The notes under the pieces were generated by a model. It worked only from the letters and a program-made list of their open reading frames with translations, was not told the origin of the DNA and did no database searches. The position numbers and the translations under genes are program-made. This document shows positions 28,409 to 40,127 of a stretch of DNA of 64,000 bases, piece by piece (positions within the stretch are counted from its first letter, which is position 1; each line of letters begins with the position of its first letter). Source of the stretch: Vibrio rhizosphaerae (GTDB taxonomy: Bacteria > Pseudomonadota > Gammaproteobacteria > Enterobacterales > Vibrionaceae); the NCBI RefSeq assembly GCF_024347095.1, contig NZ_AP024903.1:496001-560000 (forward strand). Direction: 5' to 3'.

Positions 28409-29218
28409 ATGTCTCATCCGATTGAACAGTTAAAGCAGATTATGGCTCGGCTCAGAGATCCTCAATCCGGTTGTCCGTGGGATCAAAAGCAGACGTTTGA
28501 AAGTATTGTGCCGCATACGGTGGAAGAAACCTATGAGGTGGTTGATGCCATTTATGCGCAAGATTGGGAAAATCTGCAAGAAGAGCTAGGGGATTTTGTT
28601 TTTCAGGCTATTTTTTACAGCCAATTGGCTCAAGAACAAGGACTATTTGATTTTGATGATGTGATTCGCGGTGTGAACGAGAAGTTGATTCGTCGTCATC
28701 CCCATGTTTTTTCTGATCAGGTATTTGACAGTGAAGCTGAGATTCGGGCCAATTGGGAGAAAGTCAAAGCGGAAGAGAAAGCTCATACAGGACGTAAAGA
28801 GCAGAGTATTTTGGATGGGGTTCCGCAATCACTCCCCGCATTGAGCCGCGCTTATAAATTGCAGACAAAATGTGCGAAGCATGGCTTTGACTGGGAGACG
28901 TTAACACCAGTCGTCGATAAAGTTCGGGAAGAGCTTGATGAAGTCATTGACGAAGTGCGTCGCTCTCCGGCAGATCCTGCTGCGATAGAAGATGAGCTGG
29001 GCGACCTGTTGTTTGCGGTGGTGAATCTGACACGTCATTTAAAGCATCACCCTGAGTCAGCGCTGACGCGTGCAAATCAAAAGTTTGCCCGGCGGTTTCA
29101 AGGGGTCGAAGCTTTGGCCGGTCAGGCAGGGAAATCACTGGATGATTATACACTCGATGAACTCGATCAATTTTGGGTACAGGTCAAGCGCCAAGAGAAA
29201 AATCAGGGTTCAGATTGA
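28409..29218 (+). CDS. mazG: Nucleoside triphosphate pyrophosphohydrolase MazG
   Basis: Hydrolyses NTPs to NMP and pyrophosphate; in E. coli it lowers ppGpp during starvation. It has 269 residues (263 in E. coli). Two tandem MazG domains: the first with CPWDQKQTFESIVPHTVEET and EELGDFVFQ, the second with EELDEVIDEV and EDELGDLLFAVVNLTRH. Acidic Mg-binding EExxE..D clusters are present in both. Next to relA, as in E. coli, although no MazEF toxin pair lies between them here. Confidence 0.96.
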   Translation: MSHPIEQLKQIMARLRDPQSGCPWDQKQTFESIVPHTVEETYEVVDAIYAQDWENLQEELGDFVFQAIFYSQLAQEQGLFDFDDVIRGVNEKLIRRHPHVFSDQVFDSEAEIRANWEKVKAEEKAHTGRKEQSILDGVPQSLPALSRAYKLQTKCAKHGFDWETLTPVVDKVREELDEVIDEVRRSPADPAAIEDELGDLLFAVVNLTRHLKHHPESALTRANQKFARRFQGVEALAGQAGKSLDDYTLDELDQFWVQVKRQEKNQGSD

Positions 29219-29335
29219 ACGTTAACTGGTCATGTGAGTCTTATCCATGTGGCTCAACTCAAATGAGCTACAATTGTGCGAATTGGATTTGATTTGAAGC
29301 AAAAAAGAAAAATTGAGAGTGTGATAAGTTTCACG

Positions 29336-31060
<1,725 letters not shown>

Positions 31061-31113
31061 AAGGACACGGGTAACGGTAGGGAATACGGTTACCCTATAG
31101 GTTTGACATTTAA

Positions 31114-32436
<1,323 letters not shown>

Positions 32437-32457
32437 TTACGGCTTTATCATGAATTG

Positions 32458-32488
32458 AAAAACGCCTCTTCGGAGGCGTTTTTTTTAT
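32458..32488 (+). terminator. Strong terminator after eno
   Basis: An 8-bp stem AACGCCTC/GAGGCGTT closed by a stable C(TTCG)G tetraloop (32461-32480) is followed by six more T. A textbook intrinsic terminator, placed before the convergent cca gene. Confidence 0.92.
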
Positions 32489-32510
32489 CTTCGTTATTCA
32501 GACGATAAAA

Positions 32511-33734
32511 TCATTCTGGCGATAACGCGGCTTTGAGCGCAGCTATTCTGCGTTTGTCTAGTTCGTCTCGAATCGCTGAGCCTTGATATCCAGCATCAAT
32601 GATTGATTGAACATCAATTGCCAGTGCAGCCTGATAGGCTGATTCAAACAGTGACTTTTGTGGATAAGAGAGCGCTTCGTAGCCCAGCCGTCCCTGATGG
32701 TCTGCCTGACAGCAGAGCAGGACATTTTCCAGTCGCTGCGGTTTACGCCATACATCCATTTTATTCAGTATTTTGAGATAGGTTGCCGGCTTTAAAATGG
32801 CAGCATTGTGAATATTGGTATGGTGTTCACAGACGGTTAAGGCTAAATCTCGATATTCCGATGGCACACGAATCCGTTTGCACAACGCCCGGATACAAGC
32901 TAAGCCAGTATGGCAATGCATTTTATGGCTCGGCCATTCACTCGGTGGGGTTTTGCCTTTACCGAGGTCATGAACCATGGCGGCAAATCTGACTGGCAAA
33001 GCCGTGGAAAGCTGTGTTGCTTGACGCAGTACCATGAGCGTATGGATGCCCGTATCAATTTCAGGATGCCACTTTTCTGGTTGAGGTACGCCGAAAAGGC
33101 AATCAATCTCAGGGAAAATTACAGCCAGTGCACCACATTCTCTGAGTACGGATAAGAACACGTCCGGGGCGTCTGTTGCCAGCGCTTTATGGAGCTCTTG
33201 CCAGACTCGTTCAGCCGTTAAATGAGCAACTTCTCCGGACTGAACCATCTCACGCATCAGCATCATGGTTTCCGGGGCAACTGTAAATCCGAGTGCAGCA
33301 TATCTGGCCGCGAATCTGGCAACGCGAAGGATCCGCACCGGATCCTCTGCGAAGGCATCTGAGACATGACGAAGCACACGTCGTTCTATATCGGTTTGGC
33401 CGTGATAGGGATCGAACAGCTGGCCCTGAGCATCCTGTGCCATGGCATTGATGGTTAAATCTCTGCGCATCAGATCGTCTTCAAGTGTTACTTCCGGTGA
33501 GAAAAAACACGCAAATCCGTGGTAGCCAGAGCCACTTTTCTTCTCCGTTCTCGCTAGCGCATATTCTTCTTTGGTTTTGGGATGCAGGAATACCGGAAAA
33601 TCTTTCCCGACAGGGGTAAAACCTTGTTCAAGCATGACAGATGGGGTGCTGCCGACAACAACCCAATCTCGATCTTTGACCGGAAGGCCGAGTAACTGGT
33701 CGCGGACGGAACCTCCGACAAGATAGATTTGCAC
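32511..33734 (-). CDS. cca: CCA-adding tRNA nucleotidyltransferase
   Basis: Adds or repairs the 3' CCA of tRNA. It has 407 residues (412 in E. coli). Class II nucleotidyltransferase head [20 protein letters not shown] with the metal-binding Asp pair, [12 protein letters not shown], and the [16 protein letters not shown] block. The C-terminal HD domain ([20 protein letters not shown], with HCHTG) indicates the added phosphatase activities known in enteric enzymes. It is convergent with eno. Confidence 0.97.
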   Translation of the reverse strand: MQIYLVGGSVRDQLLGLPVKDRDWVVVGSTPSVMLEQGFTPVGKDFPVFLHPKTKEEYALARTEKKSGSGYHGFACFFSPEVTLEDDLMRRDLTINAMAQDAQGQLFDPYHGQTDIERRVLRHVSDAFAEDPVRILRVARFAARYAALGFTVAPETMMLMREMVQSGEVAHLTAERVWQELHKALATDAPDVFLSVLRECGALAVIFPEIDCLFGVPQPEKWHPEIDTGIHTLMVLRQATQLSTALPVRFAAMVHDLGKGKTPPSEWPSHKMHCHTGLACIRALCKRIRVPSEYRDLALTVCEHHTNIHNAAILKPATYLKILNKMDVWRKPQRLENVLLCCQADHQGRLGYEALSYPQKSLFESAYQAALAIDVQSIIDAGYQGSAIRDELDKRRIAALKAALSPE

Positions 33735-33764
33735 GGTTTACCTCTTGGCGTGAAGGAAATGATG

Positions 33765-33789
33765 AAGAAGGCCGGGATTCGGCCTTCTT
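33765..33789 (-). terminator. Hairpin between the SH3-domain gene and cca
   Basis: A 10-bp perfect stem AAGAAGGCCG/CGGCCTTCTT with a 5-base loop lies just after the stop of the SH3 gene on the minus strand. The following sequence (CATCATTTCC) is only moderately T-rich, so it is a likely but not strong terminator. Confidence 0.55.
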
Positions 33790-33795
33790 ATGCGA

Positions 33796-34404
33796 TCAGA
33801 GCCAGTTTGAGTGCGATTTTTTCCGTCTTGGAATTAAATGGGGCAGAATGATCCCCAATAGAATCCCCCCAAGCGCAACACCGCCACCGTACATGAAGTA
33901 TTTCATGAGCAGGTCTTCTTTCTGAGTATCTAATTTTGCCCGTAGCTCACGGGTTTCACTCTGCGCTGTCGCCAGTTTCTGGCTGATGCCACTATAGTTT
34001 TCTTCCAGTTCCGAAATTTGCTTGTTGCGAACTTCAAGCGATTCGACCAGCCCGGCTTTTTCCTGACTCGCTTTATGCTCGGCATCGGACAACTGTGCTT
34101 TAACATCTTTGAGCTCTTTTTCTAAGCGAGGCAGACGGGACGCCATACTTTCAGTGGTGGTAATAAACTTGTCTTGTACCCAACCCTGACGCCCTTTACT
34201 ATCGAGTATCTCACTATAACCGGTTTCTTTATTGGTGTTCAGCAGTTGGACTTTCTCACCGGCATTGATACTGCCAATAATTCGATACTGGTTGCTCGGA
34301 CCTGAATGCATATAGGTAAACAAGTCATCTGCTATATAGTGTACTTGTGCAAAAACGGGCGTGGTCAGAAGCGAAAGCAGCAACATGAATAACAGTTTTT
34401 TCAC
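33796..34404 (-). CDS. TIGR04211-type SH3 domain membrane protein (YgiM-like)
   Basis: A 202-residue envelope protein similar to E. coli YgiM. Signal peptide MKKLLFMLLLSLLTTPVFA; a bacterial SH3 domain at about 20-90 (LFTYMHSGPSNQYRIIGSIN, GWVQDKFI); a coiled coil at about 95-165; one membrane segment at about 172-192 (GGGVALGGILLGIILPHLIP) with a basic cytosolic tail RRKKSHSNW. It would sit in the inner membrane with the SH3 domain in the periplasm, perhaps touching peptidoglycan. Function unknown. In E. coli ygiM is also next to cca. Confidence 0.85.
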   Translation of the reverse strand: MKKLLFMLLLSLLTTPVFAQVHYIADDLFTYMHSGPSNQYRIIGSINAGEKVQLLNTNKETGYSEILDSKGRQGWVQDKFITTTESMASRLPRLEKELKDVKAQLSDAEHKASQEKAGLVESLEVRNKQISELEENYSGISQKLATAQSETRELRAKLDTQKEDLLMKYFMYGGGVALGGILLGIILPHLIPRRKKSHSNWL

Positions 34405-34481
34405 GATAAATCCTTTAACGATAGGGTTGAAAAGTAAATCTCTTCAAATAGTAAAAAGTTTCTTTATGTGGTGCAACAAAG

Positions 34482-34502
34482 AAGGGAGGCTAGGCCTCCC
34501 TT
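34482..34502 (-). terminator. Terminator after the phosphate transporter
   Basis: A perfect 9-bp stem AAGGGAGGC/GCCTCCCTT with a 3-base loop lies 58 bases after the pit stop on the minus strand and is followed by CTTTGTTG. It separates pit from the SH3-domain gene. Confidence 0.65.
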
Positions 34503-34560
34503 TATGCAGATTTGAGTCAATAATCACATGGTTCTGACACAGGTCTGACGGTTGCACCGG

Positions 34561-35820
34561 CTAAATAAAGAACTTCTCTATCATATAATAGAAAACAACA
34601 GCCAGTAGTGCACCTGCGGGGAGTGTTACGACCCATGACGCAACAATGTTACGTACCACACCTAGGTTTAATGCTGCAATACCACGGGCGAAACCGACAC
34701 CGAGAACCGCACCAACCAGCGTTTGCGTGGTTGAAATCGGTAACCCGGTTCCTGAGGCCAGAACAACGGTCGAAGCTGTTGCAAGCTGGGCAGCGAAACC
34801 ACGGCTTGGTGTCAGTTCGGTGATTCCTGTCCCGACGGTTTCCATCACTTTGTGTCCCAGTGTTGCGAGACCGACGACGATCCCCAGTCCGCCTAACGGT
34901 AAGATCCACCAGGCAATCTGGCTTTTTCCTGAAATCTGACCCAGATTTTCGACGGTGGAAACCACCGCTGACAATGGACCAATCGCATTGGCGACATCAT
35001 TCGAACCATGTGCGAAGGCCATTGCACAAGCAGTCACAACCATCAGGACACTGAAAATACTTTCAACACCGGAGAAGCTGTGGTCCTCTTCCCGTTTTGA
35101 GAAGCGCTTTTGGATATACAGATAGCCGCCGACCATGACGAGTGCGGAAACAAACATCGCTGCAAGCCATGCTTCACCAGTACTCAAATGGAGGCCGACA
35201 TGTTTCAGACCTTTCTTTATGGTAACCAGCGCGATAACCATCGTGGTGATAAACATGTAAACCGGGACAAAACGTTTCGCATTTTGGAGCGGATTTTCTG
35301 TATCGAATATCAGACGTTGTGCACTGACGAAAATAACATAGGCAAAGAAGCCTGAGATAATCGGAGTGATAATCCAACTGCCGACAATCCCTTGAACGGA
35401 ATGCCAGTCAACCGCTTCGGTACCCAGCGTGATACAGGCAAAACCGATGATCGCACCAATAATCGAGTGAGTTGTAGATACGGGCCATCCCATATAAGAG
35501 GCGAGCAACAACCATGTCCCTGCCGCTAGAAGCGATGACATCATGCCATAAACAAGAATTTCAGGTTGTGCGACAAAGAGATTTGTTTCAATGACGCCTT
35601 TACGAATTGTGTCTGTTACTTCTCCACCGGCAAGATAGGCGCCGGCGAACTCAAAAACCATCGCAATAAAGATAGCTTGTTTTACGGTCAGTGCCTTGGA
35701 GCCAACCGATGTTCCCATCGCATTTGCTACATCATTAGCACCGATGCCGATCGCCATCAAGAAACCGAAAGCTGCTGCCACAAGAATCAAGATAGAACCG
35801 TAATTTACAAGGATATCCAT
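34561..35820 (-). CDS. pitA: Low-affinity inorganic phosphate transporter (Pit family)
   Basis: Inner-membrane transporter of the PiT family that moves metal-phosphate with protons or Na+. It has 419 residues and about ten hydrophobic segments. The two family signature repeats are visible: GIGANDVANAMGTSVGSKAL near residue 25 and FAHGSNDVANAIGPLSAVV near 290. I chose the second of two adjacent ATGs (35820) because its AGGT ribosome site spacing is better; the frame extends upstream to 35889 without family similarity. It follows a DUF47 gene, the usual pit accessory partner. Substrate could be another oxyanion, but phosphate is the likeliest. Confidence 0.93.
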   Translation of the reverse strand: MDILVNYGSILILVAAAFGFLMAIGIGANDVANAMGTSVGSKALTVKQAIFIAMVFEFAGAYLAGGEVTDTIRKGVIETNLFVAQPEILVYGMMSSLLAAGTWLLLASYMGWPVSTTHSIIGAIIGFACITLGTEAVDWHSVQGIVGSWIITPIISGFFAYVIFVSAQRLIFDTENPLQNAKRFVPVYMFITTMVIALVTIKKGLKHVGLHLSTGEAWLAAMFVSALVMVGGYLYIQKRFSKREEDHSFSGVESIFSVLMVVTACAMAFAHGSNDVANAIGPLSAVVSTVENLGQISGKSQIAWWILPLGGLGIVVGLATLGHKVMETVGTGITELTPSRGFAAQLATASTVVLASGTGLPISTTQTLVGAVLGVGFARGIAALNLGVVRNIVASWVVTLPAGALLAVVFYYMIEKFFI

Positions 35821-35949
35821 CATAATACCTAGTTGTTGATAACTAGCGGAGCACACGCGACCTTCTATCGTGGCATGAAATTCAGCCACAATAATCAGAT
35901 TAGAGACGCAATGTGTGAGTGCCCTTAGTTATTGTGAAAATCTATAATC

Positions 35950-36630
35950 TCAGGAACGAGAGAGCATTAGCTCTAAGCGAGCTCCCACACGTTGAGCCTG
36001 GTCAGCGATACCGCCTACCCACTCTAGAATTTTGTATAAGAACATCATGTCAATCGGATTATATTTTGACTCGATAGCCATCAGCTGCTGACGCAGGTGA
36101 ATTTGCATCGTGTCGGTATCATCCTCAATGGCGTCAAGTTGGTTGATCATTTCCGCAACCAATGTCACTTCCCGGCCTTTAAATCCGGTTTCAAGAAGTT
36201 CATCCAGTTCACCGATGACTTTCTGCGCTTGGGTCGCTGCATCCAGACAACGTTTCACATAGGCGATAAAATCTTTTTGTAGTGGCTCTGGAATCATCAG
36301 CTCTCTGCCGTAAACCCGGCCAGAGATATCTTTCGCGAGATTCGCGAGTTTATCTTGTTGGGTGAGCAGTTCGAGCATATCGGTTCGATCAACCGGGAGG
36401 AATAATCCGCGCGGCAGTTTCAGGCGGATTTCACGTTTGAGTACGTCGGCTTCTTTTTCCAGATGAGAGATCTGAGCGCGAATTTCGGCTGCTTTTTCCC
36501 AATCTTTCTGGAAGGTAACTTCAAAGAAACTGATCAAGTAAGAACAGCATTCATTGACACAGACGACGTGTTTCTGCAAAGGCTTAATTGGGGACTTTGC
36601 AAATAACCCCATAATTGTATTCACTGGCAT
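35950..36630 (-). CDS. DUF47/TIGR00153 PhoU-like Pit accessory protein
   Basis: A 226-residue helical protein of the TIGR00153 (DUF47, PhoU-like) family, which is regularly encoded beside Pit transporters and is thought to regulate them. Start MPVNTIMGLFAKSPIKPLQ at 36630 matches the family; the open frame reaches 36744 without similarity. Visible: KEADVLKREIRLKLPRGLFL, DRTDMLELLTQQDKLAN, IDAIEDDTDTMQIHLR and a C-terminal PIDMMFLYKILEWVGGIAD. It is 129 bases upstream of pitA in the same direction, so probably one operon. Confidence 0.92.
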   Translation of the reverse strand: MPVNTIMGLFAKSPIKPLQKHVVCVNECCSYLISFFEVTFQKDWEKAAEIRAQISHLEKEADVLKREIRLKLPRGLFLPVDRTDMLELLTQQDKLANLAKDISGRVYGRELMIPEPLQKDFIAYVKRCLDAATQAQKVIGELDELLETGFKGREVTLVAEMINQLDAIEDDTDTMQIHLRQQLMAIESKYNPIDMMFLYKILEWVGGIADQAQRVGARLELMLSRS

Positions 36631-36832
36631 GTGACTCAATCCAAAAAATATAACCTTAAAAGAACATACAACATTATGATGAAATGTTGAACATTGGCTA
36701 TAAAGGCGCGCATGGTAACTCATTCGACGGTGCTTTAAAACCATTTTAGCGTACGAATGATATGTTATTTCTCACTTGCTCCTGTCCGAAATTGGCAATA
36801 TCCTGTCGCTATCTGCCACGAAAGGTATTGTT

Positions 36833-38353
36833 ATGGAAACTGAGATAGAACTGAAGTTTTTCGTTTCTCCTGAATATTCAGATGTTTTGCGTCGTAAGCT
36901 TGCCCAGACCAAAGTATTTCAGCATCGTTGCCGTGAATTAGAGAATACATATTTTGATTCACCGGATAGCTGGTTGCGTCAGCACGATATCGGTCTGCGT
37001 ATCCGATGTTGTGACGGGGTTTATGTGCAGACGGTGAAAACTGCTGGTCGGGTGGTTGCCGGGTTGCATCAGCGACCGGAATATAATGCTGAACATGACA
37101 GTAACACTCCCTCTCTTTCCCTCCATCCTCAAGATATCTGGCCCGAAGGCCGCAGCCCCGAAGTATTAGAAGCCGAGCTTCTTCCCTTGTTTTCAACCGA
37201 TTTCACGCGTGAGCAGTGGCTCGTCGGCATGCCCGATGGCAGTCAAATTGAAGTCGCATTCGATCAGGGCAAAGTAATCGCCGGAGAGTTAGAAGCGCCG
37301 ATTTGTGAGGTGGAGCTGGAGCTAAAATCCGGCCAGACCGATGCGTTGTTTTCTCTGGCCAGAACATTGAGTGATGAAGGCGGGGTTCGCCTTGGTAATT
37401 TAAGTAAAGCCGCCAGAGGGTATCGATTGGCTTTCGGATATCCGGGCGATGAACCCAAACCGTTGGCGCTGGTTGAAACAACAGCCAATGATTCGGTTGA
37501 GTCTTGTTTTATCAATTCACTGGAACATGCCTTAGATCATTGGCATTACCATGAACAAATTTATGCCGAAAAAGCAACGAACGATGCACTGCATGGGATC
37601 CGTTATGCCGTTTGCTTTATTCGTCAGACTCTTGCCATCTATAGTGATATCGTCCCGCGACGTGCTAGTGCCATCCTGCGCCAAGAACTCAAATGGCTGG
37701 AAGAAGAACTGTCTTGGCTGAAAATGTCCAACTATCTTGATTATCTTTGTGACGATAAAGGACATATTTTGCGCAAACTGGATGCCCGGAAGTTTTTACT
37801 GGGAGAGTTGCGGACACTACAGGAAGATTTACCTTCAACGCAGGATATGCTGAAGCTGTTTTATGGCTCGCGTTATGTGGGCTTGATTCTGGATCTGAGC
37901 CGATGGATTTTGACGAAAGGCTGGCAGCCTTTTCTCAATGAGAAGGCTCGGGTGATGATGGCAGAGTCGATCGAAGCATTTTCAGCAGAGCAACTGGAAC
38001 ACAGCTGGAACGAGTTATTAGCCGCTTTTCCTGCCGATAAAGTGTTTTCCAAACAGGATTATCTGATTCAGCAATATTGTCTGATGCGAAACCTGTATAC
38101 CGGGATTGGATTTGCCAGTCTCTATAACGAAGGGGAACGCCAGTCCTTCAGACTGCCATGGGCTGACTTGTTGCAAGGGATTGATGATCTGTTAACTCTT
38201 GAACCCTTAGAGCAGCAAGTTGACAAGCTGGAAGGCGAGCAGCAAGAGCAATTAAAACGGTGGTTGATTCGTCAGGAAAACTCAATTCTTCATGCGATGG
38301 AGCAGACTCGAAACATCAGTATGAGTGTGACGCCATATTGGAAACATATCTAA
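36833..38353 (+). CDS. ygiF: CYTH-CHAD inorganic triphosphatase (YgiF)
   Basis: A 506-residue cytosolic protein. The N-terminal CYTH domain (about 1-200) carries the ExExK motif at residues 4-8 (ETEIELKF) and the acidic tunnel residues in EVELELKSGQ; CYTH enzymes like E. coli YgiF cleave inorganic tripolyphosphate. The C-terminal CHAD domain (about 220-480) has conserved histidines in DALHGIRYAVCFIRQ and HWHYHEQ; CHAD domains bind polyphosphate. Start at 36833 follows AAAGG. It is divergent from the phosphate-transport genes and upstream of glnE as in E. coli, here with a chemoreceptor inserted between. Confidence 0.93.
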   Translation: METEIELKFFVSPEYSDVLRRKLAQTKVFQHRCRELENTYFDSPDSWLRQHDIGLRIRCCDGVYVQTVKTAGRVVAGLHQRPEYNAEHDSNTPSLSLHPQDIWPEGRSPEVLEAELLPLFSTDFTREQWLVGMPDGSQIEVAFDQGKVIAGELEAPICEVELELKSGQTDALFSLARTLSDEGGVRLGNLSKAARGYRLAFGYPGDEPKPLALVETTANDSVESCFINSLEHALDHWHYHEQIYAEKATNDALHGIRYAVCFIRQTLAIYSDIVPRRASAILRQELKWLEEELSWLKMSNYLDYLCDDKGHILRKLDARKFLLGELRTLQEDLPSTQDMLKLFYGSRYVGLILDLSRWILTKGWQPFLNEKARVMMAESIEAFSAEQLEHSWNELLAAFPADKVFSKQDYLIQQYCLMRNLYTGIGFASLYNEGERQSFRLPWADLLQGIDDLLTLEPLEQQVDKLEGEQQEQLKRWLIRQENSILHAMEQTRNISMSVTPYWKHI

Positions 38354-38676
38354 CCTGAAAAATCGAATCAGTATCGGGATGTTCCGTTCATGCGCCCTGC
38401 GTCTTCTCTTCTGTGAGATATAACATACAGAAAAGACTACAGAACAGCTCCGATGAGTCGATATAATCAATGATTACTCTGAGCATCAAAACCATCTGTC
38501 AGTGTAGATAGCCTGAAAATATAAGGGTATCTACGCTGTTCTTGATGACCTTCATAATGTTTGCAGGTGAATTTTGGTATGCTCTTTCCATAGTGATTGC
38601 AATCATAAATATAAGCCATAGTGATTAGCGGGAACGATTGAATTAGGAAAATTAGGACTTTTAGTGGAGACGGATC
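38354..38676. other. Gap between ygiF and the chemoreceptor gene
   Basis: 323 bases. It has an imperfect inverted repeat (GTCTT..TTCTGT at 38401-38414 with ACAGAAAAGAC at 38427-38437, one 3-base bulge) without a T run. I could not pick a convincing promoter for the chemoreceptor, and no small gene or RNA is evident. Confidence 0.35.
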
Positions 38677-39933
38677 ATGACAAAACTGGCTTTTAAGCCT
38701 TGGGAACGAGTAATTACGGATATTCGTCTTGTTCCCAAAATGGTGATGCTGATGGTATTCAGTACGATATTAATCGTTGCAAAACAGCTCTGGGATGCCA
38801 GTGTGTTTTACTCGGCCCTTTTGGATGCCACGAACAATGTTCAGATTGCACAACATCACTATGAAGCCTATATCACCCAAGTTGTCTGGCAAACGTTACT
38901 ATTAATCATTGTCTTTATTGTTCTGTTGCTGTTTGCAGCGAGAGTGATGTTAAGACAGACGCAGTATATTAGTGATGCAATTAAGATCATGGCAAACCGG
39001 GATTTATCTGAACCGGTTGAGATGGAATGTAAGGATGAATATGGCGATGTTGCCAGAGAACTCGAAAAAACCCGCCGTCAATTGCAGGACATGATCAAAC
39101 TTCAAATCAGCAGTTCTCAGGAATTATCCGGTCTGACTGAAGTGATGACACTCAGCATGTCGGAGACAAAAGAGTCGGCGCAGGAAGAGTTTAATGAAAT
39201 TGATCAGTTAGCGACGGCAATGAGTGAAATGTCTTCGACGGTTCATACGGTGGCTGAGCATGCACAAAGCGCCTCTTCATTAACTGAACAGGCTTCTTCC
39301 CGTGCGAAAACCGGGCAGGAATTTGTTCAGAGTACGGTTCTGAAAATGCGTGATCTCTCCTCTGATATTTCTGAATCGGCACAAGCAGTCAATCAGGTTG
39401 AGGAACGGGTTGTTGCTATCAGTAGCGTGGTCGGCACAATCCAGAGTATTTCTGAACAGACCAATTTATTGGCACTGAATGCGGCGATTGAAGCGGCCCG
39501 TGCCGGCGAAGCTGGCCGGGGCTTTGCTGTGGTTGCGGATGAAGTCCGCAATCTGGCTCAGCGAACTCAGCAAGCAACTGTTGAGATTCAGGACATGATC
39601 TCTCAGCTGCAAAGCAGTGCCAATTCTGCTGTCGGGCTGATGGAAAAGAGTGTTGTTGAAGCGGCTGACGGTGTTGAATTAGTCGCGAATGCGGGCAGTG
39701 AGCTGGACGGAATTGTTGAACAAATTCAGCAAATCAATGATATGAATTTCCAAATTGCCAGTGCTGCCGGTCAGCAGAGTGGGGTTGCCGAGGAAATGAA
39801 CCAGAACCTGACCAATGTCCGAGAGCTGGTAGAAGCGTCAGTTACTGTGGTCGGTGAGTTACTGGAAACATCAGAAATCATGCAGAGCAATGCCGAGGAA
39901 CTGGATCAGAAGATAACTTCATTCAAGGTCTGA
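38677..39933 (+). CDS. Methyl-accepting chemotaxis protein with minimal periplasmic domain
   Basis: A 418-residue chemoreceptor. Membrane segments near residues 20-38 (VPKMVMLMVFSTILIVAKQ) and 68-91 (VVWQTLLLIIVFIVLLLFAA) leave only about 30 periplasmic residues, too few for a normal ligand-binding domain. A HAMP region follows, then the signalling coiled coil with the hairpin tip NLLALNAAIEAARAGEAGRG and FAVVADEVRNLAQRT near residue 280. It must sense through the membrane, HAMP or a partner. It stands alone between ygiF and glnE. No C-terminal CheR-docking pentapeptide is seen (ends KITSFKV). Confidence 0.92.
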   Translation: MTKLAFKPWERVITDIRLVPKMVMLMVFSTILIVAKQLWDASVFYSALLDATNNVQIAQHHYEAYITQVVWQTLLLIIVFIVLLLFAARVMLRQTQYISDAIKIMANRDLSEPVEMECKDEYGDVARELEKTRRQLQDMIKLQISSSQELSGLTEVMTLSMSETKESAQEEFNEIDQLATAMSEMSSTVHTVAEHAQSASSLTEQASSRAKTGQEFVQSTVLKMRDLSSDISESAQAVNQVEERVVAISSVVGTIQSISEQTNLLALNAAIEAARAGEAGRGFAVVADEVRNLAQRTQQATVEIQDMISQLQSSANSAVGLMEKSVVEAADGVELVANAGSELDGIVEQIQQINDMNFQIASAAGQQSGVAEEMNQNLTNVRELVEASVTVVGELLETSEIMQSNAEELDQKITSFKV

Positions 39934-40127
39934 TCGTGTTGTGAAACGGTAAGCGCTCACTGAGAGGCTGTTGCACTTTCGTGGTTTAATCACGTTGGCG
40001 CAGTTTCTTCAAGTGGGCGTTTTTTTTGCCATCATTTTTGCAAGCGGGCTGCTTTTTTACTTATTCGTTTTAACCTATTCGTTTTTACTTATCAGTTTTG
40101 TCGGGCACCGATCATAAGAGGCTGTGA

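Noticed and set aside
39975..40050. Possible terminators after the chemoreceptor gene (T-rich runs at 40019-40027 and 40047-40053)
   Set aside because: The stems before the T runs are short or mismatched (for example AAGC/GCTT, 4 bp), so I did not list them as features.
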